A stretch of 57,816 nt of DNA from Clostridiaceae bacterium (GTDB lineage: Bacteria > Bacillota > Clostridia > Oscillospirales > Butyricicoccaceae): NCBI GenBank assembly GCA_009911355.1, contig QXXE01000021.1, positions 1 to 57,816 of the forward strand, in the 5' to 3' direction. The position numbers and the translations under genes are program-made. Under the pieces are notes generated by a model that was not told where the DNA came from, ran no database searches, and saw only the letters and a list, made by a program, of their open reading frames with translations. Positions 32,580 to 39,779 of this stretch are shown here, in pieces. The number at the start of each line of letters is the position of its first letter. Position 1 is the first letter of the stretch.

Positions 32580-33589
32580 TTACGCCCCTGCGCCCTGCGA
32601 GGAAGCGGCGGGCGCGGTGAATGTCGAGGTGGTCTCGATGCGCACCATATAGGCTTCCTGAAGCCGTACCGCCGCCTTTGTCGCCTTCCAGGCGACCGAT
32701 GCGCGCTGATCCAGCGGATCGGAAGAGCCGCCGGAGCCGAGCTGCTGACGATCATTTCGAGCCCGCCGCCAACGACCTCGGTTGTGCCGTAGGCGTTGTC
32801 GCCGAGGATGAGCGTCGCATATACGTCGCGGCCGTCCTTGCCCGCCCCGGTAAAGACCTTGGCCTCGCTGGTTTCGACGAAGCGCACGCCCTCGATGCGC
32901 CCGATTTCGCCCTCATAAATGCCCTCGGGGTCGGAATAGCTTTTGACGTTGACCCATTTGGGGTCGTTCATCAGGTCATAAGCTACATCGGGGTGGATAA
33001 TGCCGATGTAATACCCGTCGATGGGCTCAGCGTCATTTTTCTTGAGTTGGCGCACGGCGCGGCGCACCGCGTCAACGGTCAGATAGTGGTTGCCGCTGGC
33101 AGCGCCGCCGGTGAGCGCCGCGCGCGACGTAACCTGCCCCTCGGCATACTGCACATTTGTGCCGCCCGCGAGCACCTCGCGGGTAATGGTGTCGAGCGTC
33201 TTGCCTGCCTGTGCGCCAAGCTGCTTGGCGGCGATCACAAGGTTGTTGTCAATGGCGGTCATCAGCACCATATCAGACAGCTCAACATAGCCGCCGTATT
33301 GGGCAATGGACGCGGTCACGGTCGAAATAGTCAGCTTCTGGCCGTCAGGGGTTACGCCCTCGGTGAGCGGGGTCAGCGCCTTCGGCAGCGGGTCGATCTT
33401 GCGGAACTCGATTGACTTGCCGCCGCCCGCAGGGATGGGGCGTTTCTGTGCGAACTGGTCATGGACAAGCTTAGGCAGCGAGCAGTCGATCAGATAATCA
33501 TCGTAATAGGTTTTCATCTCGGCGCTCATGCCGTCGCTCGTGGTGGTGTTGGTGTTGGCAGCAAACAGCTGGTAATCGAACAAATTCAT
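32580..33589 (-). pseudogene. N4-gp56-family major capsid protein with frameshift
   Basis: The first ~281 residues (MNLFDYQLFAANTNTTTSDG through GTTEVVGGGLEMIV) match the N4-gp56 major capsid family. The frame then leaves the family after GLEMIV. Shifting the frame at 32745-32748 restores the expected ending (QLGSGGSSDPLDQR, then WKATKAAVRLQEAYMVRIE) and a stop at 32580. One A is missing where GTC-AAG-CAG is expected. Without the fix the frame reads on to 32435 as an Arg/Pro-rich tail over the next gene. No slippery heptamer is present. This is either true decay or a sequencing error. The start follows GGAGGTCC. Confidence 0.8.
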
Positions 33590-33710
33590 AAAAGGACCTC
33601 CTTCAAACGTAGTCAAACTATCATGTACATCCCCGTGGGATTCCCTTCCAGTCAGCGCCCCTGTACCCATCCGCCCCTCCCGGGGCAGCCGGTGCATCGG
33701 GCGCGGCAGC

Positions 33711-34301
33711 TCAGAACGAAATCCGTTCGCCGCGCGCGGCGCGTCTTGCAAGGGCTTCACGCTCCTTGCGGCTCATATGCCCGCCAGGGGCCTGGAACCC
33801 ACCCTGAACGGTAGCGCCGTTTTCGACGGGGCGCTGCTGCCTTGCGCGCAGCTCCTCCATCGCGCGGGCCTCGGCCTCGCGCCCGATCTGTTCGCGCAGC
33901 TCCTCAAAATGCAGCGCCTCGAACGCGGCGCGCAGACTCATCGGCCGTCCACGCCGGGTCAGCAGCGCAGCGAGCGCGGGGTCGGACAATTCGCCCTCCA
34001 CATCGAACTGCGGGTACAGCTCGGCGAGCTCCTCGGCCTCCTGCGCCCACTGCCCGGCGCGCTGCCGTGCGGCGGCTTCACGCAGGCGCTTCACCTGTTC
34101 CAACTGCGCGGCGCTGGCAGATTCCATGCGGGCGCGTTCCTGCTTGAGCCTGCGGCGGACGATGCCTTCAACCGCGCGGCTAAACTCGTCCTTAAACTCT
34201 CCGCGGATCAGCTGCCGGAAGCGCGCCGCCTTGCCACCGTCCGTCCCGGCGGACGCGTCATCTTCGCCAAATAACGCCAGGTCAATTTTCAAAACATCCA
34301 T
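33711..34301 (-). CDS. Phage scaffold-like protein
   Basis: A 196-residue, strongly charged, helical protein (FKDEFSRAVEGIVRRRLKQE, SAAQLEQVKRLREAAARQRAGQ) placed immediately before the capsid gene, where scaffolding proteins lie. The C-terminus HMSRKEREALARRAARGERISF is basic and recurs in Firmicutes phage scaffold-like proteins; basic tails bind capsid protein. AAGGAG lies 7 bases before the ATG at 34301. It lacks a protease domain; a protease is encoded just upstream (34530-34841). Confidence 0.7.
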   Translation of the reverse strand: MDVLKIDLALFGEDDASAGTDGGKAARFRQLIRGEFKDEFSRAVEGIVRRRLKQERARMESASAAQLEQVKRLREAAARQRAGQWAQEAEELAELYPQFDVEGELSDPALAALLTRRGRPMSLRAAFEALHFEELREQIGREAEARAMEELRARQQRPVENGATVQGGFQAPGGHMSRKEREALARRAARGERISF

Positions 34302-34378
34302 CAAAACACTCCTTTCCAAAACATAAACATGAGTTACCCAATCTGCTTGCCTGTGTGAAGTAACTGCCTCCTTCCTTC

Positions 34379-34505
34379 GTCCCGCCCGCAGGCGTAATGA
34401 AGTTTTTACTCGATTTTTTTTCAAAAAAATCGCGGGAGTCCAGAGGGCAGGGCCCTCTGGCGCCGCCTGCGAAGGGCCGGGATTCCAAAGGGCAGGGCCC
34501 TTTGG
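34379..34505 (-). repeat. Mosaic hairpin repeat, copy E
   Basis: Between the scaffold and protease genes, inverted. GTCCCGCCCGCAGGCG (34379-34394), AATGAAGTTTTTACT, CGATTTTTTT/AAAAAAATCG (34411-34432), CCAGAGGGC/GCCCTCTGG (34440-34460), CCAAAGGGC/GCCCTTTGG (34485-34505). The first 55 bases are nearly the exact reverse complement of part of copy B, 10 kb away. Confidence 0.8.
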
Positions 34506-34529
34506 CGCCGCCTGCGAAGGGCATAACGC

Positions 34530-34841
34530 TCAGCAGGAAAGCCCCTCGAACGAAGCCCGGACAAACTGCGGATAGGACGCCTGCAACTGCGCGAACCCAA
34601 CAGCCGCGACAAGGAACGCCGTCCGCACACGGTCGTTGTCCCCGCAGCGGATGACAGCGCGTCCCGGCGAAAGCCCGCCCTCCACAACCGCCCCAAATGC
34701 GCGGAGCGTCCCATCAAGCGCATACACAAGCGCGCTTGCCGCAGCGCAGACGATGTCCCGCCCCTTCGGCGCGGCCCCGGCGTGCCCCTCGACCACAAGC
34801 GAGCACACGCCGCCCCATTTGGAAACGCGCACCTCAATCAT
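34530..34841 (-). CDS. prp: Prp-family cysteine protease, probable prohead protease
   Basis: A 103-residue protein of the Prp family (ribosomal-processing cysteine protease). The catalytic pair is His in VVEGHAGAAPKG and Cys in RDIVCAAASALVYAL, with the usual spacing of about 12 residues; the length fits. Host Prp trims ribosomal protein L27 and is used by staphylococcal phages to cut capsid and scaffold proteins. Here the gene lies between portal and scaffold genes, so it probably processes the particle proteins. It overlaps the portal gene by 8 bases. The host copy would be beside rplU/rpmA, which are absent here. Confidence 0.8.
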   Translation of the reverse strand: MIEVRVSKWGGVCSLVVEGHAGAAPKGRDIVCAAASALVYALDGTLRAFGAVVEGGLSPGRAVIRCGDNDRVRTAFLVAAVGFAQLQASYPQFVRASFEGLSC

Positions 34842-36540
34842 GCCGCCCCTCCTTTGGCACGAGTTTTTCAGCGGCGGTCAGCGGCTGGCGCGGCGCGCGG
34901 ATAGCATTTGCCTGTGCCGTCTGCGCCTGCTGCGCAGCGATTTCCAATGCCTGCTGCCGCTCCTGCCGTTCGCGCAGCCGCTGGGCGTTGCCCGCAATCC
35001 AGGCGCGCACCCCTTCAATCCCCTCGAACTGCATCAGCTCCAGCGCCCCGAGCGCCTGCTCGGCAAGCTCCGGGCGGAAGAACCCCAGCCGGTAAAGCTC
35101 CTTTGCCTGCTCGTTCTGGCTCAGCTGTGAGAACGGGTTGGACTTCTGCGCTTTCACAACGATGTCAAAGACCGGCTCCCGCCCACCGCCGCGCAGCTGC
35201 GCGTTGGAATAGCGGATGAACGCGCCGCCGTTCTCGCCGGTAATGCGGAAAGCGCGTTCCTCGTCATAAAACTGCCGGATCAGCTCAATAATCAGATAGC
35301 AGACCTCCGAAAACGCGCGGTAACTGCCCTTGATCAAGTCACGGGACAGCTTGTTCCCGGCCTCCTGGAGTGCGGCGATCGCGGACGCAGCCGTCACGCC
35401 GGAGGTTGTCCCGCCCTGCGCGAAATCGCGGTTGCCGGAGGTTTCCTTGAGCTCCTGCACCTTCATCTGCCTGTGGTTCGCGATAAATGCGGGCAGGGGC
35501 TTGACCTCGACTTGCCGCAGGTCGTCAGCCTCCATCCGCCCGGCGACGTGTACAAAATCGCGTTCCCAGTCGGCGAACTCCTCCTCGTTGACCCCGCACG
35601 CATCGCGGACGAACCAACGCGGCTTCCCGGCGAGCCTTGCGTTGCGCAGCAGCATCCGGTCGAGCTCGTCGATGTACATCTGGGGGGACTTCATCACGTC
35701 GACGAACCCGAACCCGGCGGCGGAGCCTCTGACGGGGAACAGGATATCCAGCACAAACGGATACTTCCCGTGGTCGTAGAAGCCTTTCTCGCGCAGCAGC
35801 GGGTCATTTTCGGACGCATACAGCACGGTATCGCCAACGAACTTGCAGTAATGCACCAACATCCCGCCGCTTTTCGCGGGGCGTTTGTAGTACCAGTCGA
35901 TCACTGCCGACCGGCCGTCCTGCCCGGCGGGGTCGTCGCGCTGATATTCAGCGAGCGTCATCGGCGCGTGCAGTTTTTTACCGGGATAGGAGGCGGCAAG
36001 CACCTCGTCCTCGACCATTGAAACGACGAACAGGTTCCTGCTGTCCTGGATATCGGACACGCCTGGTTCCCAGAATAGGGAAAGCGGGTCAACGTCGGTG
36101 ACGCGGATATCGCCGCGCCCGTGTTCGAGAGAGTTGTCCCAAAAAACGCCGTAGCACGCGGTTCCGTGCTGAAGCTTGGGGTAAGCGTTGCGGGAATAGG
36201 CTTCTTCAAAGCGCGAGCGTTCCAGGATGACGGGGAGGATGGCGGAAAGTGCCTGAGCGTCGCTGCGGTCGCTGGGCTCGCGTGGGAGGACGGCTGGGCT
36301 GGGGAAATTGTCCATCATATCGCCGTGCTTGTTGAGCAGGCTGTTAAACAGCCAGGCGGAAGCGGGCTCGTCGCCGGGATTCCCGCTGTGCCGTCCGGCG
36401 GCGTCCCAGTGGCGGAGCCGGTACCATTTATCGTCCTCGATGATACGCTGTTCAAGGGCGCGTTTCCCCTGCCGGTATTTTTCGAGCGTCCGGCGCGCTT
36501 CGGCGGCTTGCTGCGCGCCGATCTTACATTTCTGCTCCAT
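34834..36540 (-). CDS. Phage portal protein (P22-like)
   Basis: A 568-residue portal. N-terminal helices (RRTLEKYRQGKRALEQRIIEDDKWYRLRHW) lead into the portal core (NYPKL-type wing: YSRNAYPKLQHGTACYGVFWDN, DVDPLSLFWEPGVSDIQDSR, MYIDELDRMLLRNARLAGKPRW), followed by a Gln/Ala-rich coiled C-terminus (RERQERQQALEIAAQQAQTA) that resembles a barrel or crown. It forms the ring through which DNA is packaged. Length and segments fit the P22/podovirus-type portals of Firmicutes. A ribosome site GGAGG precedes the start. Confidence 0.82.
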   Translation of the reverse strand: MEQKCKIGAQQAAEARRTLEKYRQGKRALEQRIIEDDKWYRLRHWDAAGRHSGNPGDEPASAWLFNSLLNKHGDMMDNFPSPAVLPREPSDRSDAQALSAILPVILERSRFEEAYSRNAYPKLQHGTACYGVFWDNSLEHGRGDIRVTDVDPLSLFWEPGVSDIQDSRNLFVVSMVEDEVLAASYPGKKLHAPMTLAEYQRDDPAGQDGRSAVIDWYYKRPAKSGGMLVHYCKFVGDTVLYASENDPLLREKGFYDHGKYPFVLDILFPVRGSAAGFGFVDVMKSPQMYIDELDRMLLRNARLAGKPRWFVRDACGVNEEEFADWERDFVHVAGRMEADDLRQVEVKPLPAFIANHRQMKVQELKETSGNRDFAQGGTTSGVTAASAIAALQEAGNKLSRDLIKGSYRAFSEVCYLIIELIRQFYDEERAFRITGENGGAFIRYSNAQLRGGGREPVFDIVVKAQKSNPFSQLSQNEQAKELYRLGFFRPELAEQALGALELMQFEGIEGVRAWIAGNAQRLRERQERQQALEIAAQQAQTAQANAIRAPRQPLTAAEKLVPKEGRHD

Positions 36541-36582
36541 ACTACGGAACCTCCTTTTTTTACACAGCTGGGCGGCTGCACT

Positions 36583-36760
36583 ACGCGGGCAACGGCCCTA
36601 CGCGGGCGGCGGTCCTGCGCGGACAGCGCCAGAGGGGCTAGCCCCTCTGGACTCCCTTTCGCGCCTGCGGGCGGGACGGGGGCTTCTGCCGGCCGTGACC
36701 GCTCTGGGCCCCGGCCCGCCAGGATGGCGGCGGTCCGGAGCGGGCGACCGTCCTGCTGGC
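36583..36760 (+). repeat. Mosaic hairpin repeat, copy F
   Basis: Between portal and large terminase genes. CTACGCGGGC units come first, then CCAGAGGGGC/GCCCCTCTGG (36629-36650), ACTCCCTTTC, CGCCTGCGGGCGGGAC (36662-36677) and a degenerate CCGGCCCGCC...GGCGG hairpin near 36712-36735. Order and spacing match copy D. Confidence 0.75.
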
Positions 36761-36776
36761 CGCACGGATCGCTATC

Positions 36777-38183
36777 TTAATGGCAGATTGCTTGAAAGAA
36801 ATCCCATTTTTTCTGTTTGGGGACTTCCACGCGCGGCTGCTCAACGGGGTAGGCCATACACACATAACGTGTTTCGTCATAGATGTGGTCCTCGGCAGCC
36901 GTGTCCACATCTTCAATATTGCCGCTGCTGTAGCAAAGCGCGGGCACGGTGCGCAAAAAATCGCGGCACGAATCAAAGACGTAGAGCATCGGCACCCTCC
37001 GCGCGTCAAAGGCGAGCCTGTGATGCACCTGCATTTTCCCGGCAATCCGGGCGTTGTCCCCGCGCTCAAAGAATACGCCCTCCTTTTCCATCATCTGCGC
37101 CACGCTTTCGCCGCGGCTCTGGTCAAAGATGGAGGGGTCGGCAATCCCGCGGATACGCCGCCCGCGCAGGTTTTCGTCGGCTTCCTCCGTTTTACGGATT
37201 TCGCGTGCAATCCTTCCGGGCTCCCACCGGACGCCCTCGTTGGGCGTCCCTGTGCAGCCGTAGAGCTCCTGCACGCGGTAGAGCCTGTGGTCGCCGTCAA
37301 TGGCCCACCAGCCGACCGAAAACGGCCTGGAATAGCCGAAGTCAAACCCTCTTGCGACCGTCCAGCCCTTCGGGATTGCAAACGGCCGGATGACATGCGT
37401 CCCAATCCGGTCGGCGGCATGTTCGGGGTCGTTCCGCCACTCTGCGAAGACCTGCCCCGCAAAGCAGTCCCAGTCGCCGTACAGCAGCGCGCGCCGCTCG
37501 GCCTCGGGGAGCGCCGCCAGCCTGCCCAGATAACCGGGGTCATTTTCGAGCAGCACCGGGTTGTCAAAGACCGTCGACGGGACAAAAATGCGGCTTCTTG
37601 ACCGCTGTTCCACATGGCCGTCCGGAAAAACGACCGGCACATGCTCGCGGAAGGTCGTCATCGGCGGCGCGGGGGAGAGGAAACGTTCCCGCACCCAGGC
37701 GTGCCCAACCCCACCGGGGTTGGCGGTTGCGCGCATATAGACGCGCGTCCCGGGGCCCGAGGGCCTGTTTCGCGAAAACAGGTAGGCGTATTCCTGATAG
37801 GTGAAATGGGTCAGCTCGTCAAAGGCGATGTAATCAAACGCCCTTCCTTGAAACTTGAGCCGGTCCTTTTCATGCTGCATCGAGCCAAACCGTACCTTCG
37901 CGCCGGACGGGAACAGCCACACCCCCTCGCCGCTCTTCCAGACCGCGCCGGGGAACGCTTTCGGATAATAGCGCAGGCTTTTGTCTATCAGTTCCGAAAG
38001 CTCAGGCCGCGTTTTGCGGAGCACCAGCGCCCTGTAATGGGGCGTCGCGGCTTGCCGCAAGGCCTCAACCACAAGCGCCTCACTTTTTCCGCCGCCCGCC
38101 GCGCCGCCATAGAGCGCTTCATCCTCGAACCGTTCCAAAAACGCTTTCTGCCGCGGCTGCGGCGCCCAGATAGCCCGTTCCAA
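36777..38183 (-). CDS. Phage terminase large subunit
   Basis: A 468-residue packaging motor. Walker A is GGAAGGGKS at 26-34; Walker B is FDYIAFDELTH; the coupling motif ATANPGG follows. The nuclease domain has FDFGYSRPFSVGWWAIDGDHRLY with the first catalytic Asp and RIRGIADPSIFD with a second. It should cut and pump DNA into the prohead. It looks intact. A ribosome site AAGGAGG precedes the start. It lies downstream of the small subunit gene on the minus strand. Confidence 0.9.
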   Translation of the reverse strand: MERAIWAPQPRQKAFLERFEDEALYGGAAGGGKSEALVVEALRQAATPHYRALVLRKTRPELSELIDKSLRYYPKAFPGAVWKSGEGVWLFPSGAKVRFGSMQHEKDRLKFQGRAFDYIAFDELTHFTYQEYAYLFSRNRPSGPGTRVYMRATANPGGVGHAWVRERFLSPAPPMTTFREHVPVVFPDGHVEQRSRSRIFVPSTVFDNPVLLENDPGYLGRLAALPEAERRALLYGDWDCFAGQVFAEWRNDPEHAADRIGTHVIRPFAIPKGWTVARGFDFGYSRPFSVGWWAIDGDHRLYRVQELYGCTGTPNEGVRWEPGRIAREIRKTEEADENLRGRRIRGIADPSIFDQSRGESVAQMMEKEGVFFERGDNARIAGKMQVHHRLAFDARRVPMLYVFDSCRDFLRTVPALCYSSGNIEDVDTAAEDHIYDETRYVCMAYPVEQPRVEVPKQKKWDFFQAICH

Positions 38184-38221
38184 ATCCCCACCTCCTTTCC
38201 GAAAGGGATCGTTTCTGTGTG

Positions 38222-38539
38222 CTAGCCATCCCCATCTGCCTCCGGGTCGTCAAGGATGGGGGGCAGCTCGACCATCCCGGGCTCGCCCGCCTCAGCGGCA
38301 GCGCCCCAGCGGTCGGGCGCGCGGTTGCGGAGCCAAAATTGCTGCGCGGAGACCGACGGCGGCACATACTTCTCATCGGTGCCCTGTACGATCTCTTCAA
38401 ACTCACATTTCTTTTTGCCCGCGTCGTCATATTCGACCCGCTTGACCTTGTAGGACTTGAGCACCCGTTCGGTATACCCGACCGCGCTGCGCCGCAGCGC
38501 CTGCTCGACCTCGTCCTCCGGCTCTGCCGCCCCGCCCAC
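38222..38539 (-). CDS. Phage terminase small subunit, short and with doubtful start
   Basis: The 105 residues match the C-terminal part of a common Firmicutes terminase small subunit (EQALRRSAVGYTERVLKSYKVKRVEYDDAGKKK, YVPPSVSAQQFWLRNRAPDRW), which recognises DNA for packaging. Only a GTG at 38539 gives an in-frame start, with no ribosome site. A perfect AAAGGAGGTGAGAAG stands 7 bases before an in-frame ATC at 38572, which may be a mutated ATG or a rare ATC start. The usual N-terminal DNA-binding helices are missing. Confidence 0.65.
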   Translation of the reverse strand: MGGAAEPEDEVEQALRRSAVGYTERVLKSYKVKRVEYDDAGKKKCEFEEIVQGTDEKYVPPSVSAQQFWLRNRAPDRWGAAAEAGEPGMVELPPILDDPEADGDG

Positions 38540-38660
38540 GGCGGGCGGTGCCCGTCTTGAATTCTGGCTGATCTTCTCACCTCCTTTCTTTCAGGAAACC
38601 GTCCGGCTTCCTGCTTGCTGAGGCCATTATAGCTTGGGAACGCGGACGCCGTCTTGTGAC

Positions 38661-38681
38661 ACATGTCCGGAAAACATGTCC
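38661..38681. promoter_or_regulatory. Direct repeats ACATGTCC between divergent phage genes
   Basis: ACATGTCC occurs at 38661-38668 and 38674-38681, 13 bases apart, and each contains the palindrome ACATGT. They lie between the small terminase and the divergent regulatory genes, just upstream of the promoter at 38699. They are plausible binding sites for the Mor-type activator or a repressor. Confidence 0.45.
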
Positions 38682-38698
38682 GCCCCTTGATTTAGGGC

Positions 38699-38727
38699 TT
38701 GCCCCAAACGCCTGTAAATGGTAGAAT
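38699..38727 (+). promoter_or_regulatory. Promoter of the hypothetical-Mor gene pair
   Basis: TTGCCC (38699-38704), a 17-base spacer and TAGAAT (38722-38727) form a sigma-A-like promoter about 70 bases before the first gene. Confidence 0.5.
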
Positions 38728-38797
38728 ATAGATATATGAACCTGTATCGCATTTTCCGCAGCGGGTTCCGAGCAAAAGGAAGGGAGTGGTTATTCAA

Positions 38798-39034
38798 ATG
38801 AACCCAACTCTGGACGAAATCATGACATCTATCCGGTACCTGCCGTGGAAAACCGTTGGCAAGCAGACGGGGGTACCCTATCTGGACCTGCTGACTGACC
38901 TGGGCGTAGGCGTACAGGAGGCAGCGCAAGTAAAAGAAAAGCTGCTGCTTTTAGAGCGGAAAGGGAAAATCACGCTGGTCTGTATGGACCCGCCGAACAA
39001 CAGCCATATCGTAGCGGTACGGACGCGCCGCTGA
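38798..39034 (+). CDS. Small protein upstream of the Mor-type activator
   Basis: A 78-residue protein starting MNPTLDEIMTSIRYLPWKTV and including VKEKLLLLERKGKITLVCMD. Two helices followed by a beta-hairpin suggest a winged-helix DNA-binding fold, but there is no firm family. A GTG at 38786, in frame, has AGGA five bases upstream and is an alternative start. The gene precedes the Mor-type gene by 27 bases, so the two share a promoter. It may be a regulator of the phage-like operon. Confidence 0.55.
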   Translation: MNPTLDEIMTSIRYLPWKTVGKQTGVPYLDLLTDLGVGVQEAAQVKEKLLLLERKGKITLVCMDPPNNSHIVAVRTRR

Positions 39035-39061
39035 CCCGCAGCGCGCGCCGGAGGTTAATAC

Positions 39062-39520
39062 ATGGGTGCGCACAGCACCGGCATGTACCGCCGGAAAGGG
39101 AAGGGGTTCCAGCGCGGGGAGGCTGCAAGGCATGCCCCCGCTGCCACATCAGCGCCGGGTACCACCCGCCCAGCAGAAGGGGGCCATATGGAGGAAAAAG
39201 AAAAGATCGACTGGTCGGCAGCCCCGGCGGATATCCTGGCGCTTGCCGAGCTGCTGGGCGAAGGCCCTGCGGAACAGCTGATCGAAGCGTTCGGCGGGGA
39301 AACGCTGTATATCCCGAAACGGGAAACGCTGGTACGCGCATCCCGTGACCAGATGATCCGCAAGCAGTATTTCGACGGGGAAAACCGCCGGGTGCTGGCG
39401 CGCACCTATCATCTGTCCGAGCGCCAGCTGCGCCGGATCATAAGCCGCATGCCTTCCAATCCCGTGTCCGCGCAGGGATCCGCTAAAGCGGCAAAAAAAG
39501 AAGGCCCGCCAACTGGATGA
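39062..39520 (+). CDS. Mor-family transcription activator
   Basis: A 152-residue protein. The Mor/C domain spans about 48-135 (WSAAPADILALAELLGEGPAEQLIEAFGG, ETLYIPKRETLVRASRDQMIRKQYFDG, VLARTYHLSERQLRRI); the helix-turn-helix is in the last part. Phage Mu Mor activates middle genes by recruiting RNA polymerase. The first 42 residues are low in structure. GGAGG seven bases before ATG 39062 favours the long form; a start at 39188 would give just the domain. It probably activates the adjacent divergent phage-like operon. Confidence 0.75.
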   Translation: MGAHSTGMYRRKGKGFQRGEAARHAPAATSAPGTTRPAEGGHMEEKEKIDWSAAPADILALAELLGEGPAEQLIEAFGGETLYIPKRETLVRASRDQMIRKQYFDGENRRVLARTYHLSERQLRRIISRMPSNPVSAQGSAKAAKKEGPPTG

Positions 39521-39547
39521 CGTGCCCATGTAAAAGCGCCCGTCCCA

Positions 39548-39573
39548 CAGCTCCCCAAAAGGGAGCTGTTTTT
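39548..39573 (+). terminator. Terminator after the Mor-type gene
   Basis: CAGCTCCC and GGGAGCTG pair around CAAAA, followed by five T. It ends the transcript 28 bases after the gene. Confidence 0.85.
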
Positions 39574-39680
39574 CTGGGAAAGCTTGCAGCGGTTCAGGGG
39601 GGGCAGGCTTGCTGCCGCTGCCCGCATGGATGCCGGGGCATGGAAAACGCTGCAAAAGCGGATAAAAACCAGGCGTTCCC

Positions 39681-39708
39681 TTGACTTTCCGCGCAAATGT
39701 AGTAAAAT
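39681..39708 (+). promoter_or_regulatory. glyQS promoter
   Basis: TTGACT (39681-39686), a 16-base spacer and TAAAAT (39703-39708), 72 bases before the start. The leader is too short for a T-box element and I see none. Confidence 0.65.
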
Positions 39709-39779
39709 AAGAGAGAAATTGCCGCTGCGGCAGGAATAGTGCGTATACGCCATATACGCCGAAAGGAGAATTTTTTAAC

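Noticed and set aside
32745..32748. Programmed frameshift in the capsid gene
   Set aside because: The shift would be -1, but there is no slippery heptamer or downstream pseudoknot; a lost base explains it more simply.
39574..39779. Glycine T-box riboswitch before glyQS
   Set aside because: The promoter is only about 70 bases from the start, and neither the T-box sequence nor the specifier stem is seen.
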